From Chloroflexota bacterium (lineage in GTDB: Bacteria > Chloroflexota > JAJPGV01), in assembly GCA_021325635.1 (NCBI GenBank), contig JAJPGV010000039.1, positions 1-64,000 of the forward strand: a stretch of DNA of 64,000 nucleotides. The letters are read 5' to 3'. A model generated the notes under the pieces. It was not told the origin of the DNA, searched no databases, and worked only from the letters and a program-made list of their open reading frames with translations. The translations under genes were made by a program, and so were the position numbers. Shown piece after piece: positions 26,624 to 34,861 of the stretch (the first letter of the stretch is position 1; the number at the start of each line of letters is the position of its first letter).

Positions 26624-27874
26624 ATGACCGCGGACCGGCCCAGGGTAGCCATTGTCGGCGCGGGCTTCGGGGGACTTCGCGTGGCTAAGGCGTTGGGCGG
26701 AAAGCCCATCGACGTCACGCTCGTCGACCAGCATAACTACCATCTCTTCCAGCCGCTGCTGTACCAGGTAGCCACCGCCGGGCTCGAGCCGGGCGAGATC
26801 GCTTACCCCGTGCGGCGTATCGTCCACGCTTACCCCAACGTCGAGTTCCGCCTGGCCCGAGTCGACCGCCTGGATCTGACCGCGAGCTGCCTGTACGCCT
26901 CAGGTCACCGGATTGGCTACGACTACCTGGTGCTGGCGGCCGGCAGTGACGCCAACTTCTTCGGCATGGAGGATCTGGCCGCCCACAGCTGCCCCCTCAA
27001 GAGCCTGCGCGGCGCGGTCCGGCTGCGCAACCACGTCCTCAGCTGCTTCGAGCGCGCCGCGGCGGAGGAGGATCCGGGCGAACGCTCGGCGCTTCTGACC
27101 TTCGTGGTCGGGGGAGGCGGGCCCACGGGCGTGGAGTTCGCCGGCGCGCTGTCCGAGCTGGTCGCGATCGTTCTTCGGCGGGACTATCGCACCATTTCTC
27201 GACATGAGGTCCGCATCTACATCGTGGAGGCTGAGTCGGAGCTGCTGAGCATGGTCCATCCTCATCTGCGCCGCGCCGCGATGCGTCAGCTGAACGCGCG
27301 CGGGATTCGAGTCCGGCTCAGCGCCCAGGTACGAGGTTATGACGGGCGGATGGTGGTGCTATCGAACGCGAAGCAGATCCCGGCGGCGACCTTGGTCTGG
27401 GCGGCCGGCGTGCGCGCAGCCAACGTCGCGGCGGCGGCCGGCGTGGGCCAGTCCAAGAGCGGCGGCCGGATCTTGGTGGTGCCCTCGCTGCAGCTCCCCG
27501 AGCATCCGCAAGTGTTCGCGATCGGCGACATAGCCTACCTCGAAGACCGGCGCGGCAGGCCGCTCCCCCAGCTGGCGCCGGTCGCCATCCAGCAGGGGGA
27601 GCTGGTGGCTGAGAACATCCTGCGGCTCATCGCAGGTCAACCTCCGAAGGCGTTTCATTATGTCGATAGGGGCACGCTGGCGACCATTGGGCGGCACGCT
27701 GCCGTGGCCGAGATCGGCCCCGTGCGGCTATCCGGACCCATTGCCTGGTTCCTGTGGCTGGTGGTGCATCTGGTGCAGCTCATCGGCTTTCGCAACCGCG
27801 TGGCCGTGCTGCTCGACTGGACCTGGAGCTACTTCCGTTACGAGCGGGCGATCAGGCTGATCACGGACGAGTAG
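26624..27874 (+). CDS. ndh: type II NADH:quinone oxidoreductase (NDH-2)
   Basis: A single-subunit FAD flavoprotein passing electrons from NADH to quinone without pumping protons. The 416 residues have the FAD motif VAIVGAGFGGLRVAKAL and the NAD motif TFVVGGGGPTGVEFAGAL. QHNYHLFQPLLYQVATA near residue 45 and FAIGDIAY with LAPVAIQQG are NDH-2 hallmarks. The C-terminus (IAWFLWLVVHLVQLIGFRNRV) supplies the amphipathic membrane anchor. ATG 26624 is used. It is divergent from the zinc-finger miniprotein, with 284 bases of non-coding DNA between them. Confidence 0.92.
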   Translation: MTADRPRVAIVGAGFGGLRVAKALGGKPIDVTLVDQHNYHLFQPLLYQVATAGLEPGEIAYPVRRIVHAYPNVEFRLARVDRLDLTASCLYASGHRIGYDYLVLAAGSDANFFGMEDLAAHSCPLKSLRGAVRLRNHVLSCFERAAAEEDPGERSALLTFVVGGGGPTGVEFAGALSELVAIVLRRDYRTISRHEVRIYIVEAESELLSMVHPHLRRAAMRQLNARGIRVRLSAQVRGYDGRMVVLSNAKQIPAATLVWAAGVRAANVAAAAGVGQSKSGGRILVVPSLQLPEHPQVFAIGDIAYLEDRRGRPLPQLAPVAIQQGELVAENILRLIAGQPPKAFHYVDRGTLATIGRHAAVAEIGPVRLSGPIAWFLWLVVHLVQLIGFRNRVAVLLDWTWSYFRYERAIRLITDE

Positions 27875-27925
27875 CCAGGAGCTCGTTCCGGGCCAAGCGG
27901 CCTCGATTGTGCTGGGCTCTCATGG

Positions 27926-29101
27926 GTGAAAGCCCGATTCGCCGCTCGGTCGGGCGTCGAATCGCGCGAGTCATCCTCGGTCCATCTGCACGAGATCGAT
28001 GTCTTGCGTGCGCTGGCGCTGGCGGCAGTCGTGATCATCCATGCCGGAGCCTGGCTAACCGTTCCCGGCGCCCCACCCAATGCTGGAGCGATAGCCGCCC
28101 TGGTCGCCGTCGCGCGCTTCTCGGTACCCGCGTTCGTGTTCGTCAGCGGCTTCACCCTGATGCACCAGTACAGCGGACGCGACCTCTCCTGTAGTTTCTT
28201 CCTGGCCAAGCGTTTCCGCCGTATCGCCTTACCATGGCTGGCCGGCGTAGCAGTCTTCGGGATGGTGGCCAGGTGGCAAGGCGTGATCGCGACCTCTTCG
28301 TCCCTGATCGATTGGCTGGCCTCCGGCCCGGGGCACCTCTACTTCCTGGTGCTGCTGGCCCAGCTCTACCTCATCTTCCCGCTGCTGCCGCGCCGTTCGG
28401 GCAGTCTGGCAATGGTCGCCTTGGCCGCACTGGCGCTCCAGCTCAGCTGCGGCTGGGCGCTGACGTATCTGACTCCACCACCCGGCGCGCCGGCCTGGTT
28501 TGCCCAGTACATGGCGCCCGAAACCTTCGTGCTGTGGATAGGCTACTTCGTGCTCGGTGCGTTGGCCGGCCTCAGCTCCGTCCGCATCCTCAGACTGAGC
28601 CAGCTGTGGCCGCTCGCGCTTGCTGCCGCGCTGGGCATGAGCGCGCTGCTGCTGTGGGAAGGGACGATGGTCCGGCCGGACGACACGCATCAAGGCATGT
28701 ATGGGTTCTTCTGGCTCTCGCGCCTGCCCATGACCGTGACCTGGATCCTCCTCATCGCCTGGCTGGCCCACCAGCTTGTCCAGCGGATACCCGCCATCCT
28801 TGCCGTTACCCGGTCCCTCAGCCAGCACGGCCTTGGCATCTACGTCTTCCATCAGATCGTGCTCGTCTTCATTGGCCCGCCGACAAACTTCCTGCCAACC
28901 GCTCCCCGCTTTCTTCTCCTGTGGGGCGCCACCATCGTCACCACGACGTTAGGTGTCGAGCTCGCCACCAAGACGCGCTTCGGCCGGCTTCTGGTCGGTG
29001 AGGAGGCCCAACCAACACGAGCCGCCGCTCAGCGCAGACCTGCCCGCCGGCACGTGCCCATCATCCGTCACGGGACACCCGCGTCCCACGCTCCCAGCTA
29101 A
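27926..29101 (+). CDS. acyltransferase 3 family membrane protein
   Basis: A 391-residue polytopic acyltransferase (OafA/YrhL type) that O-acylates surface sugars or lipids. The diagnostic N-terminal block HEIDVLRALALAAVVIIHAG contains the R and the active-site His. LAKRFRRIALPW is the conserved basic loop after helix 2. About ten hydrophobic helices follow, and a basic, Pro-rich cytoplasmic tail ends the protein. Its start overlaps no gene and is 51 bases after ndh. It converges with the HAD-fusion gene so that both stop codons share CTAA. Confidence 0.85.
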   Translation: MKARFAARSGVESRESSSVHLHEIDVLRALALAAVVIIHAGAWLTVPGAPPNAGAIAALVAVARFSVPAFVFVSGFTLMHQYSGRDLSCSFFLAKRFRRIALPWLAGVAVFGMVARWQGVIATSSSLIDWLASGPGHLYFLVLLAQLYLIFPLLPRRSGSLAMVALAALALQLSCGWALTYLTPPPGAPAWFAQYMAPETFVLWIGYFVLGALAGLSSVRILRLSQLWPLALAAALGMSALLLWEGTMVRPDDTHQGMYGFFWLSRLPMTVTWILLIAWLAHQLVQRIPAILAVTRSLSQHGLGIYVFHQIVLVFIGPPTNFLPTAPRFLLLWGATIVTTTLGVELATKTRFGRLLVGEEAQPTRAAAQRRPARRHVPIIRHGTPASHAPS

Positions 29102-30510
29102 CGCGCTGCCGGATGGGAGGGGACCGCAACGTCGGCAGATCGCTGTTCGGGTTCGAGCATCATCGTCTTCAGTCTCGCCTCCGCCGAGCGCTGCCACACG
29201 GCGGCTTCGTTGGGCCGGAGCTGCTGAGCCCTCGCGGCGGGGAGCACGTGGCCGGCAATTCGCGCAAAGGCGGCGAGGCCGCCGACCGCGGCGTCACCCG
29301 CGGCCACCATCGTTGACGTGGCCTGGAGCACTTCGACCGAGACGTCGTCAACCCGTTCCGTCGCCAGCAGCACGCCGGCGAAATCGTCGAGCGCCACCAG
29401 GCTGTGCTCGGCAGGCACCAACCGTTCCGCTTCGTCCAGTGCCAACCAGTGCGGGCGGCCGGCCTTCCTACCCAGCCCCGAGAGGGCCAGCAGCAGCTCG
29501 CTGAACAGCGCCCGCTGCTCGTCCGCGTTGGCACCGCTGAGGTCCACCGTCGCGCTGCGACGCGGCTGCTCCAGAACGTGCAGCACCTCGTCCACTCCTG
29601 GCGAGTGCCCCACGTCACCCAGGTGCACGCAGCCCGCCAGGCTGCCGTGCTCACCCTCCGGGTCCAGCAGGCAGAACTGATATCCTTGCACGGCCAACCG
29701 CCCCATAAGGTCTCTCGACAGACGGGACCTGGCTTCACGGTGGCCCGCCACGAGCACCCTGCTGCCATACGCAGGCACCCGAACGTCCTCACCGCTCGAG
29801 TCCCGTCCCAGCAGCAAGTCGTGCCGAGGAAGCTGCACGCCGGCCAGATCGTCGGCCAGCAGCCGTTCGACGAGCTCGACCACACCCGACCCGCGTGCCC
29901 CCTTGGTCACGAGGTCGGCTCGCTGCTTGAGCAGCGGCACGGCGTTGTCCACGACGGCAGCGCATTCGCAGCACGCCAGGAATGCATGGTCGTTCTCGGC
30001 GTCGCCAATGCCGGCAACCTCGTGCGTCGACAGGCCCAGCTCCTCCAATGCGTGGCACAGCCCCGTCCCCTTGTTCACGCCCGAGGGAAGCACCATCACC
30101 GCACCCTTGTTGAAGATGATCTGCATCTCCAACCCCAGGTCGTGAATCGCCTCCAAGACGAGCCCTTCGAATGGTTCCCAGGTCGCAAGGATTGCGTGGC
30201 CCTGCGACAACGGCGATACCCCACGCCGCTGCAACAGCTCAACCAGGCCCGGCGGCGGCGGATCGGCAAGCATGGTCACCGAACCATCGGCGGGCCGGTA
30301 CAGCAGGGCCCCGTTTTCCAGCACCGCCCGGTCGAACAGGTCCATGCTGCCGAACGCCTTCTGCAGATCTTCGAGCTCACGGCCGCTGACCAGGATGAGC
30401 CGCCGGCCGCTTTGGCGCAGCCGCCTCAGGGCATCGAGAGTGGCCGGCGCCACGCTTCCATCCTCGGCCAGCGTTCCGTCATAATCGCAGGCAAGCGCGC
30501 GATAGCGCAT
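29098..30510 (-). CDS. HAD phosphatase fused to a HerA/VirB4-like ATPase domain
   Basis: A 470-residue fusion. Residues 1-215 form a Cof-type HAD hydrolase: nucleophile motif DYDGT (Asp9, Asp11), VSGRELEDL, and GIGDAENDHAFL near 167. Residues about 230-470 resemble HerA/DUF87 P-loop ATPases, with LLDPEGEH (281-288) and Walker B HWLALDEAERL (354-364). The P-loop position RVLVAGHREARSRLS lacks the G-K-[ST], so nucleotide hydrolysis is doubtful. ATG 30510 is the start. The gene is divergent from a ROK sugar kinase, which hints at sugar-phosphate metabolism. Confidence 0.75.
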   Translation of the reverse strand: MRYRALACDYDGTLAEDGSVAPATLDALRRLRQSGRRLILVSGRELEDLQKAFGSMDLFDRAVLENGALLYRPADGSVTMLADPPPPGLVELLQRRGVSPLSQGHAILATWEPFEGLVLEAIHDLGLEMQIIFNKGAVMVLPSGVNKGTGLCHALEELGLSTHEVAGIGDAENDHAFLACCECAAVVDNAVPLLKQRADLVTKGARGSGVVELVERLLADDLAGVQLPRHDLLLGRDSSGEDVRVPAYGSRVLVAGHREARSRLSRDLMGRLAVQGYQFCLLDPEGEHGSLAGCVHLGDVGHSPGVDEVLHVLEQPRRSATVDLSGANADEQRALFSELLLALSGLGRKAGRPHWLALDEAERLVPAEHSLVALDDFAGVLLATERVDDVSVEVLQATSTMVAAGDAAVGGLAAFARIAGHVLPAARAQQLRPNEAAVWQRSAEARLKTMMLEPEQRSADVAVPSHPAAR

Positions 30511-30600
30511 ACGGCGGGCGGTCGCCAGAACTGTGCCATTGGTCTGACTGGAAGACCCGGTTTCACCCGCTCCTTGCATGATTCCTGCGTCACGTGGGGC

Positions 30601-31380
30601 GTGGCAGAAGCGCGTGACTCCAAGCCGAGCGGCCAGGGCCGTCATCCGATCACACTGGCAATCGACGTCGGTGGAACGGGCGTCAAGGCCATGAGGCTCG
30701 ATAACCGCGGCCGGCCAATCAGCCAGCGAAAACGGCTCAGCACCCCGCGCCCGGCGACGCCGGGGCGGATGATCGAGACCATACGCTGCCTCATTGGACG
30801 CCGCAAGGGCTTCGACCGTGTGGCCGTGGGCTTTCCCGGCTGGGTGGAGGACGGCATCGTGCGAACGGCGCCCAACCTGCACCCGAACTGGATGGGCTTC
30901 GACCTGCGCCGGAAGCTGGAGGACATCACCACCAAGCCGGTGCGGGTGATCAACGACGCCGAAGTCCAGGGGCTGGGCCACATTTCCGGAGACGGGTTGG
31001 AGATCATGATCACGCTGGGCACGGGCCTCGGCTCGGCCGTGTTCGTCGACGGCAAGCTCGTGCCGGGTCTTGAAATCGGCCAGCAGCGCGCCGCCAATGG
31101 CAAGACCTATGACGGATTGCTCAACAAGGCCGCGCTCGCCAGCATCGGGGTGCGGCGCTGGCGCAAACGGGTGCTGCACCTGGTCCAGGAGATCGAGCCG
31201 GTGTGGAACTACCGCCGGCTGTATCTCGGCGGGGGCAACTCGCGCCACCTCAAGCAGAAAGCCCTCCCGGAGAACGTGACCGTCGTCTCCAACGACGGTG
31301 GCTTATGGGGCGGCCATGTGCTGTGGACCAAACCCGAGGCTGTCGAGTGGGACCCGCCTACGCGCGCTGGCGGCTCCTAG
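30601..31380 (+). CDS. ROK-family sugar kinase (polyphosphate glucokinase-like)
   Basis: A 259-residue sugar kinase of the actin-like ATPase fold. The phosphate-1 loop is LAIDVGGTGVKAM, the sugar site has VAVGFPGWVEDG, NDAEVQGLG carries the catalytic Asp, and TLGTGLGSAVF is the phosphate-2 loop. Members with this short length and GKTYDGLLNKAAL block are commonly polyphosphate/ATP glucokinases (PpgK). The classical ROK zinc motif C-x-C-G-x2-G-C-x-E is absent. GTG 30601, behind GGGG, is the start. It is divergent from the HAD fusion with a 90-base gap. Confidence 0.85.
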   Translation: MAEARDSKPSGQGRHPITLAIDVGGTGVKAMRLDNRGRPISQRKRLSTPRPATPGRMIETIRCLIGRRKGFDRVAVGFPGWVEDGIVRTAPNLHPNWMGFDLRRKLEDITTKPVRVINDAEVQGLGHISGDGLEIMITLGTGLGSAVFVDGKLVPGLEIGQQRAANGKTYDGLLNKAALASIGVRRWRKRVLHLVQEIEPVWNYRRLYLGGGNSRHLKQKALPENVTVVSNDGGLWGGHVLWTKPEAVEWDPPTRAGGS

Positions 31381-31505
31381 CCGTTCCGGATTCAACCGGC
31401 ACGGCCGCCACGCCTGCCCGGTGGCGATCGTTCCCCATACCTCGACGCTCGGGCGCGGACGCATTCGAGCGGGCCAGGGGGGTCGGCGGCCGGGTATCGG
31501 TCCGG

Positions 31506-32438
31506 CTAGTTCCCCACGGACAAGCCGCGGCCAAGCTCGACTGCCCGCCGGAAGACGTAGGCCGCCAGAGCAACGTCGGTGAAGCCGCCCTGTGCTTCGC
31601 GGAAGACCATACGGCCGGCGCGCACCGGAGCCACCCGACCGGTCACCACTTCGCCGAGCTCCACGACCTTGCCGGCAGGCAGCGCACCGCCAGCCATGAG
31701 CCGGCCCAACGTGCCCTGCGAATGCGCGCCCAGCTCAGACTCCTCCTGCTTCCGCGAGGTGGTGACCACCAGGTCCGCCGCGTCGAACACCCCTTCGTCG
31801 ACTTCCGAGCGGGCGCCCATGGCTACTACCAGGGCAGGACGAGCCAACCACGCAGACTGGAGGACTGGCGCCGGCGAGTTGGTGGCGGTCAAGATCAGGC
31901 CGGCGTCTTCGGCCGCGGCCTCGGGACTGCCGGTGGCCGTTACCGGCACACCAAGCGCGACCGCTGCCCGTTCGGCGAAGCTTCGCCGATGCTCTTCGTT
32001 GGGGCTGAACAGCCGCACTTCCTCAGGAGGACATACCGTGCAAACGCTCTGCAGGGCGATCATGCCCAGGCGCCCACTCCCGAACATGCCCAAGCGGCGG
32101 ACGCGGCTCGGCCCAAGCTGGCGGACACCCAACCCGACCGACGCGGCCAGGCGCAGGGCCGAAAACGGATACTCCATCACGCTTGCCAGCCGGCCACTGG
32201 GAGATTCGAACAGGCAAGCCACACTGGTCGCCTCACAGGTCATGCGCAGGCCCAGGTAGCCCTGCCCCGTGAGGCCGCCGGAGCGCACGCGCAGCGTCGG
32301 CCCCGCGCCCTGGAGCGCCAGCGGCTGCCAGGCGGTCACCTCTCCCTGCGCCTGGTGTGCGAAGGTCTCTTGCAGGCACGACATAGCCTGCTCGAGGTCG
32401 AGCAGATCCTCGACCTCGGCTCGTGACAGGATCAGCAC
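31506..32438 (-). CDS. ornithine cyclodeaminase / mu-crystallin family protein
   Basis: A 310-residue NAD(P)-binding protein of the OCD/mu-crystallin family, which includes ornithine cyclodeaminases, alanine dehydrogenases and ketimine reductases. The Rossmann part has RRLGMFGSGRLGMIALQSV, and LILTATNSPAPVL is a conserved substrate-side block. VVAMGARSEVDEGVFDAADLVV matches the family's G-x-R-x-E-x-D segment. The start is GTG 32438. It lies 26 bases downstream of a VOC gene on the same strand and may be co-transcribed. The true substrate is unclear. Confidence 0.85.
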   Translation of the reverse strand: MLILSRAEVEDLLDLEQAMSCLQETFAHQAQGEVTAWQPLALQGAGPTLRVRSGGLTGQGYLGLRMTCEATSVACLFESPSGRLASVMEYPFSALRLAASVGLGVRQLGPSRVRRLGMFGSGRLGMIALQSVCTVCPPEEVRLFSPNEEHRRSFAERAAVALGVPVTATGSPEAAAEDAGLILTATNSPAPVLQSAWLARPALVVAMGARSEVDEGVFDAADLVVTTSRKQEESELGAHSQGTLGRLMAGGALPAGKVVELGEVVTGRVAPVRAGRMVFREAQGGFTDVALAAYVFRRAVELGRGLSVGN

Positions 32439-32463
32439 TTAGGAGAGCGCCGGGATTCGGACG

Positions 32464-32865
32464 TCAATCCGCCAGCTCGAGGTTGTTGCCGTCCGGGTCG
32501 TGGAAGTACAGCGTTCGATGGGTGGTGCCCGGCCAGGTGATCGGGCCGCGGCGAAAAATTCCCATCTCCTGGAACTTCTCCATGGCCAGGTCGAACTCTT
32601 CGGGCGTCACGACGAAGGCATGGTGGGTGTAGCCATCCTCGGCGACCGCGTCTCGCTCGATAGGCGCCGGCCGCTTGAACAGGACGACCTGCTGTCCCGG
32701 GGCAGCTTCCTGCCCGCAGTACAGACGCACCGGTGAGTTGGGGCCGTAGTCGTAGTCGTTCGACTCCTTGAGACCAAGCACGTTCATATAGAAATCTTTG
32801 GCGCGCTCCAGGTCATTCACCGGAATCCCAGTGTGCAGGAACGTATGGACGTTGACTAGCGACAT
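32464..32865 (-). CDS. VOC family (glyoxalase/bleomycin-resistance-like) protein
   Basis: A 133-residue vicinal-oxygen-chelate metalloprotein. The first metal His is in HTGIPVNDLERAKDFY, the middle His in YTHHAFVVTP, and the last acidic ligand in YFHDPDGNNLELAD, the usual C-terminal signature. The subgroup covers dioxygenases, glyoxalases and resistance proteins; nothing here picks one. GAGGAGA precedes ATG 32865. It is upstream of the OCD gene by 26 bases and downstream of an ABC binding-protein gene. Confidence 0.87.
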   Translation of the reverse strand: MSLVNVHTFLHTGIPVNDLERAKDFYMNVLGLKESNDYDYGPNSPVRLYCGQEAAPGQQVVLFKRPAPIERDAVAEDGYTHHAFVVTPEEFDLAMEKFQEMGIFRRGPITWPGTTHRTLYFHDPDGNNLELAD

Positions 32866-32923
32866 GACAATCTCCTCGCGCGTCCGCCGCCGGACGCCGG
32901 AATGGGCATCTGCACCGGGACTA

Positions 32924-34096
32924 TCACTTGGGCGAGGCCTGGCCCGCCTTCTCCAGGGCCCCGGTGAGAAGCGGCTCCAAGACGGACGACGTGATGCGCC
33001 CGTACTCCTCGGTCTGCGCGTTAACGTACTCCACCCCTGCCTTAGGCGAAAAATCGATCCCGTCCTTGGGAATGTCCATGCGCAGCGACGGTTCGCCGGT
33101 CTCCCGCTGCCAGGCCAGCTGCCCCTGCTTGGACAGCAGCCAGTTGATGTACAGCTTGGCAGCGTTGGGATGCGGCGGGCTGTCCAGAATAGCCACCGAT
33201 CCCCAGCCGCTGGTCACCGGGGGCTTCTCCTTGAGCTGCTCGGCCGGGACCACGTCCACAGGCAGGCCCGTGGCTTTGGCCTTGACGATTTCCGTGCCGC
33301 TCACGAAGATGCTGACGGCGTACTGGCCCTGAGCCAGCCAGTCGATCATCTGGCGCTGGTCAGAGCTGAGCTTGAGGTTCGTCTCCCCATACAGTCGAGT
33401 CAAGAACGTGGGGCCCAGGTCAGAACTTTTGTAAATGTAGCGAGCTTGGGCCGCCCCGGTGCCGGGCCGGCGAATGTCCGTGGCGACGATCTTGCCCTTC
33501 CACTTCGGGTCCAGGATGTCCCACTGCGAGGTGAATTGCTTCGGATCCACGAGCTTGCTGTTGTAGGCGATAGGGGCACTGACCAGGCCCTCGAACTGCA
33601 GGTCGACGTATGGCTCGGCCGCGTCCGGGAACCAGAGCTTCTGCTGCAGCCAGGCCGACTCATCGAGCACTTCGGGCAGCATCAGCACCGGCCGAATAGG
33701 AGCCACCGCGCCGGATTGCTTGAGCGCGGTAATCGGGCTGGTCGTGCCGTCGACGAGCACGTCAGCCAGATACTTGTGTGCCGCTCGCTCGGTCGTGATG
33801 CGGCTGACCAGGCTCTGGTCGTCGCCAAAGTAGGCGTCGACCTTGATGCCCGGGTAGGCCTGCTCGAAGGGGCCGATCAGGGCATTCCGGTAGTTCCCTC
33901 CCGGTGGGCCATAGAGTGAGACCGTGCCCTCACGCTGGGCAGCCTGGACCAGCTGCTGCCAGCTGTCGGATTGGTTCGTGGCAGCCGCAGGCCGGCTGAC
34001 CTGGGCAGGCAGGCTAACCTGGGCAGGTGCCGCCGCGCTTCCCCCGCAAGCGACCAGGAACAGGCAAGCAAAGACAGCCGTCGACAATCGCTTCAC
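32924..34096 (-). CDS. ABC transporter substrate-binding lipoprotein (extracellular family 1, iron-type)
   Basis: A periplasmic or surface solute-binding protein of about 390 residues. The signal peptide VKRLSTAVFACLFLVACGGS ends in the lipobox LVAC. The mature protein shows TVSLYGPPGGNYRNALI, FEQAYPGIKVDAYFG and a WGSVAILDSPPHPNAAKLYINWLLS block, close to Fe(III)-type binding proteins (FbpA/AfuA group). GTG 34096 is preferred over 34135 because GGGGGAGAAG lies just upstream and the signal peptide then begins properly. No permease or ATPase genes are adjacent, so it is an orphan here. Confidence 0.85.
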   Translation of the reverse strand: MKRLSTAVFACLFLVACGGSAAAPAQVSLPAQVSRPAAATNQSDSWQQLVQAAQREGTVSLYGPPGGNYRNALIGPFEQAYPGIKVDAYFGDDQSLVSRITTERAAHKYLADVLVDGTTSPITALKQSGAVAPIRPVLMLPEVLDESAWLQQKLWFPDAAEPYVDLQFEGLVSAPIAYNSKLVDPKQFTSQWDILDPKWKGKIVATDIRRPGTGAAQARYIYKSSDLGPTFLTRLYGETNLKLSSDQRQMIDWLAQGQYAVSIFVSGTEIVKAKATGLPVDVVPAEQLKEKPPVTSGWGSVAILDSPPHPNAAKLYINWLLSKQGQLAWQRETGEPSLRMDIPKDGIDFSPKAGVEYVNAQTEEYGRITSSVLEPLLTGALEKAGQASPK

Positions 34097-34250
34097 AGAT
34101 CTTCTCCCCCTGGGGGCCCAGCTCCCCCCGAGCACCCAGTCGAAATTTGCGGCATTCTAGCACTCCGCCACCAGCCAGCACCCGCCCGGATTTACGCGGC
34201 ATCCGGAGCGGCGTGGCCGATTCGAGAGCGCCGAAGATCGCTGGTGCTAT

Positions 34251-34691
34251 CTACACGGGGAAAGGCGCGCACTCCGCGTGCGCCATATAGGGCGCGAGCA
34301 GCGCGGTGGCGTCGATATACCACGCGAACTCGCGATCCTTGGGCGTGTCCAGGGCCGGCGCGTCGGGACCTGCCTCGATGGCCTGCCAGGTTTGTAAAGC
34401 CGAGGCATAGGCGCGATTTTCAGTAGCCTCACAACCCGCGCGGTTGGTAGTGAGCGTGGTGCCGATATCCACGGCATGCTGGCCCTCGTGGGCCAGGATG
34501 GTGGCGAGAACGGCTGGATCGTTCGTCACCGGCGAAAGGCTGATCATCCGAGCGCGGGGATCGTACAGTCCCCAGGCGCCGTTCGGCACGGCTTTCTGGA
34601 CGATGGCCACGTGGTGGTCGTTGATGTAGGCGACGGTGGTGGGTTGGGAAAGGGCAAGGATTGTGAGCGCAGACACGATGACCGGATCCAT
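34251..34691 (-). CDS. small exported HExxH putative metallopeptidase
   Basis: A 146-residue protein with a short hydrophobic N-terminus (PVIVSALTILALS), suggesting export or anchoring. The zinc motif is ATILAHEGQHAVD (His68, Glu69, His72), followed about 16 residues later by CEATEN, whose Glu could be the third ligand. I do not recognise the family. ATG 34691 gives the hydrophobic leader; the open frame extends upstream to 34811 but through the terminator hairpin, so the longer form is unlikely. It precedes the ABC binding protein on the same strand. Confidence 0.6.
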   Translation of the reverse strand: MDPVIVSALTILALSQPTTVAYINDHHVAIVQKAVPNGAWGLYDPRARMISLSPVTNDPAVLATILAHEGQHAVDIGTTLTTNRAGCEATENRAYASALQTWQAIEAGPDAPALDTPKDREFAWYIDATALLAPYMAHAECAPFPV

Positions 34692-34792
34692 GGATGCTGG
34701 GCATAGCTCCCCGTAGGTAATCCGGCAGATGATAACTGCTTGCCGTGCAGCTATCGGCCGGCGGGGTCTGCCCAGCACGAGAGCGCGCGCAG

Positions 34793-34829
34793 CGAAACGG
34801 GCCCGCCGCAATGCGGCGGGCCCGTTTCG
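34793..34829 (-). terminator. 17-bp perfect stem terminator
   Basis: CGAAACGGGCCCGCCGC (34793-34809) pairs perfectly with 34813-34829 around a three-base loop. It lies 32 bases past the stop of the leftward fibronectin-III gene. U-residues occur only inside the stem base, so the hairpin itself is the dominant signal. Confidence 0.75.
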
Positions 34830-34861
34830 AGGAAGTGAGCTGCACCCTCCCGAAAGGACGA

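Noticed and set aside
29404-30600. Long leader upstream of the ROK kinase in the same frame
   Set aside because: It runs antisense through the HAD fusion gene and has no similarity; the kinase begins at its phosphate loop near GTG 30601.
30511-31248. N-terminal extension of the HAD fusion
   Set aside because: It is antisense to the ROK kinase; the HAD motif starts right after ATG 30510.
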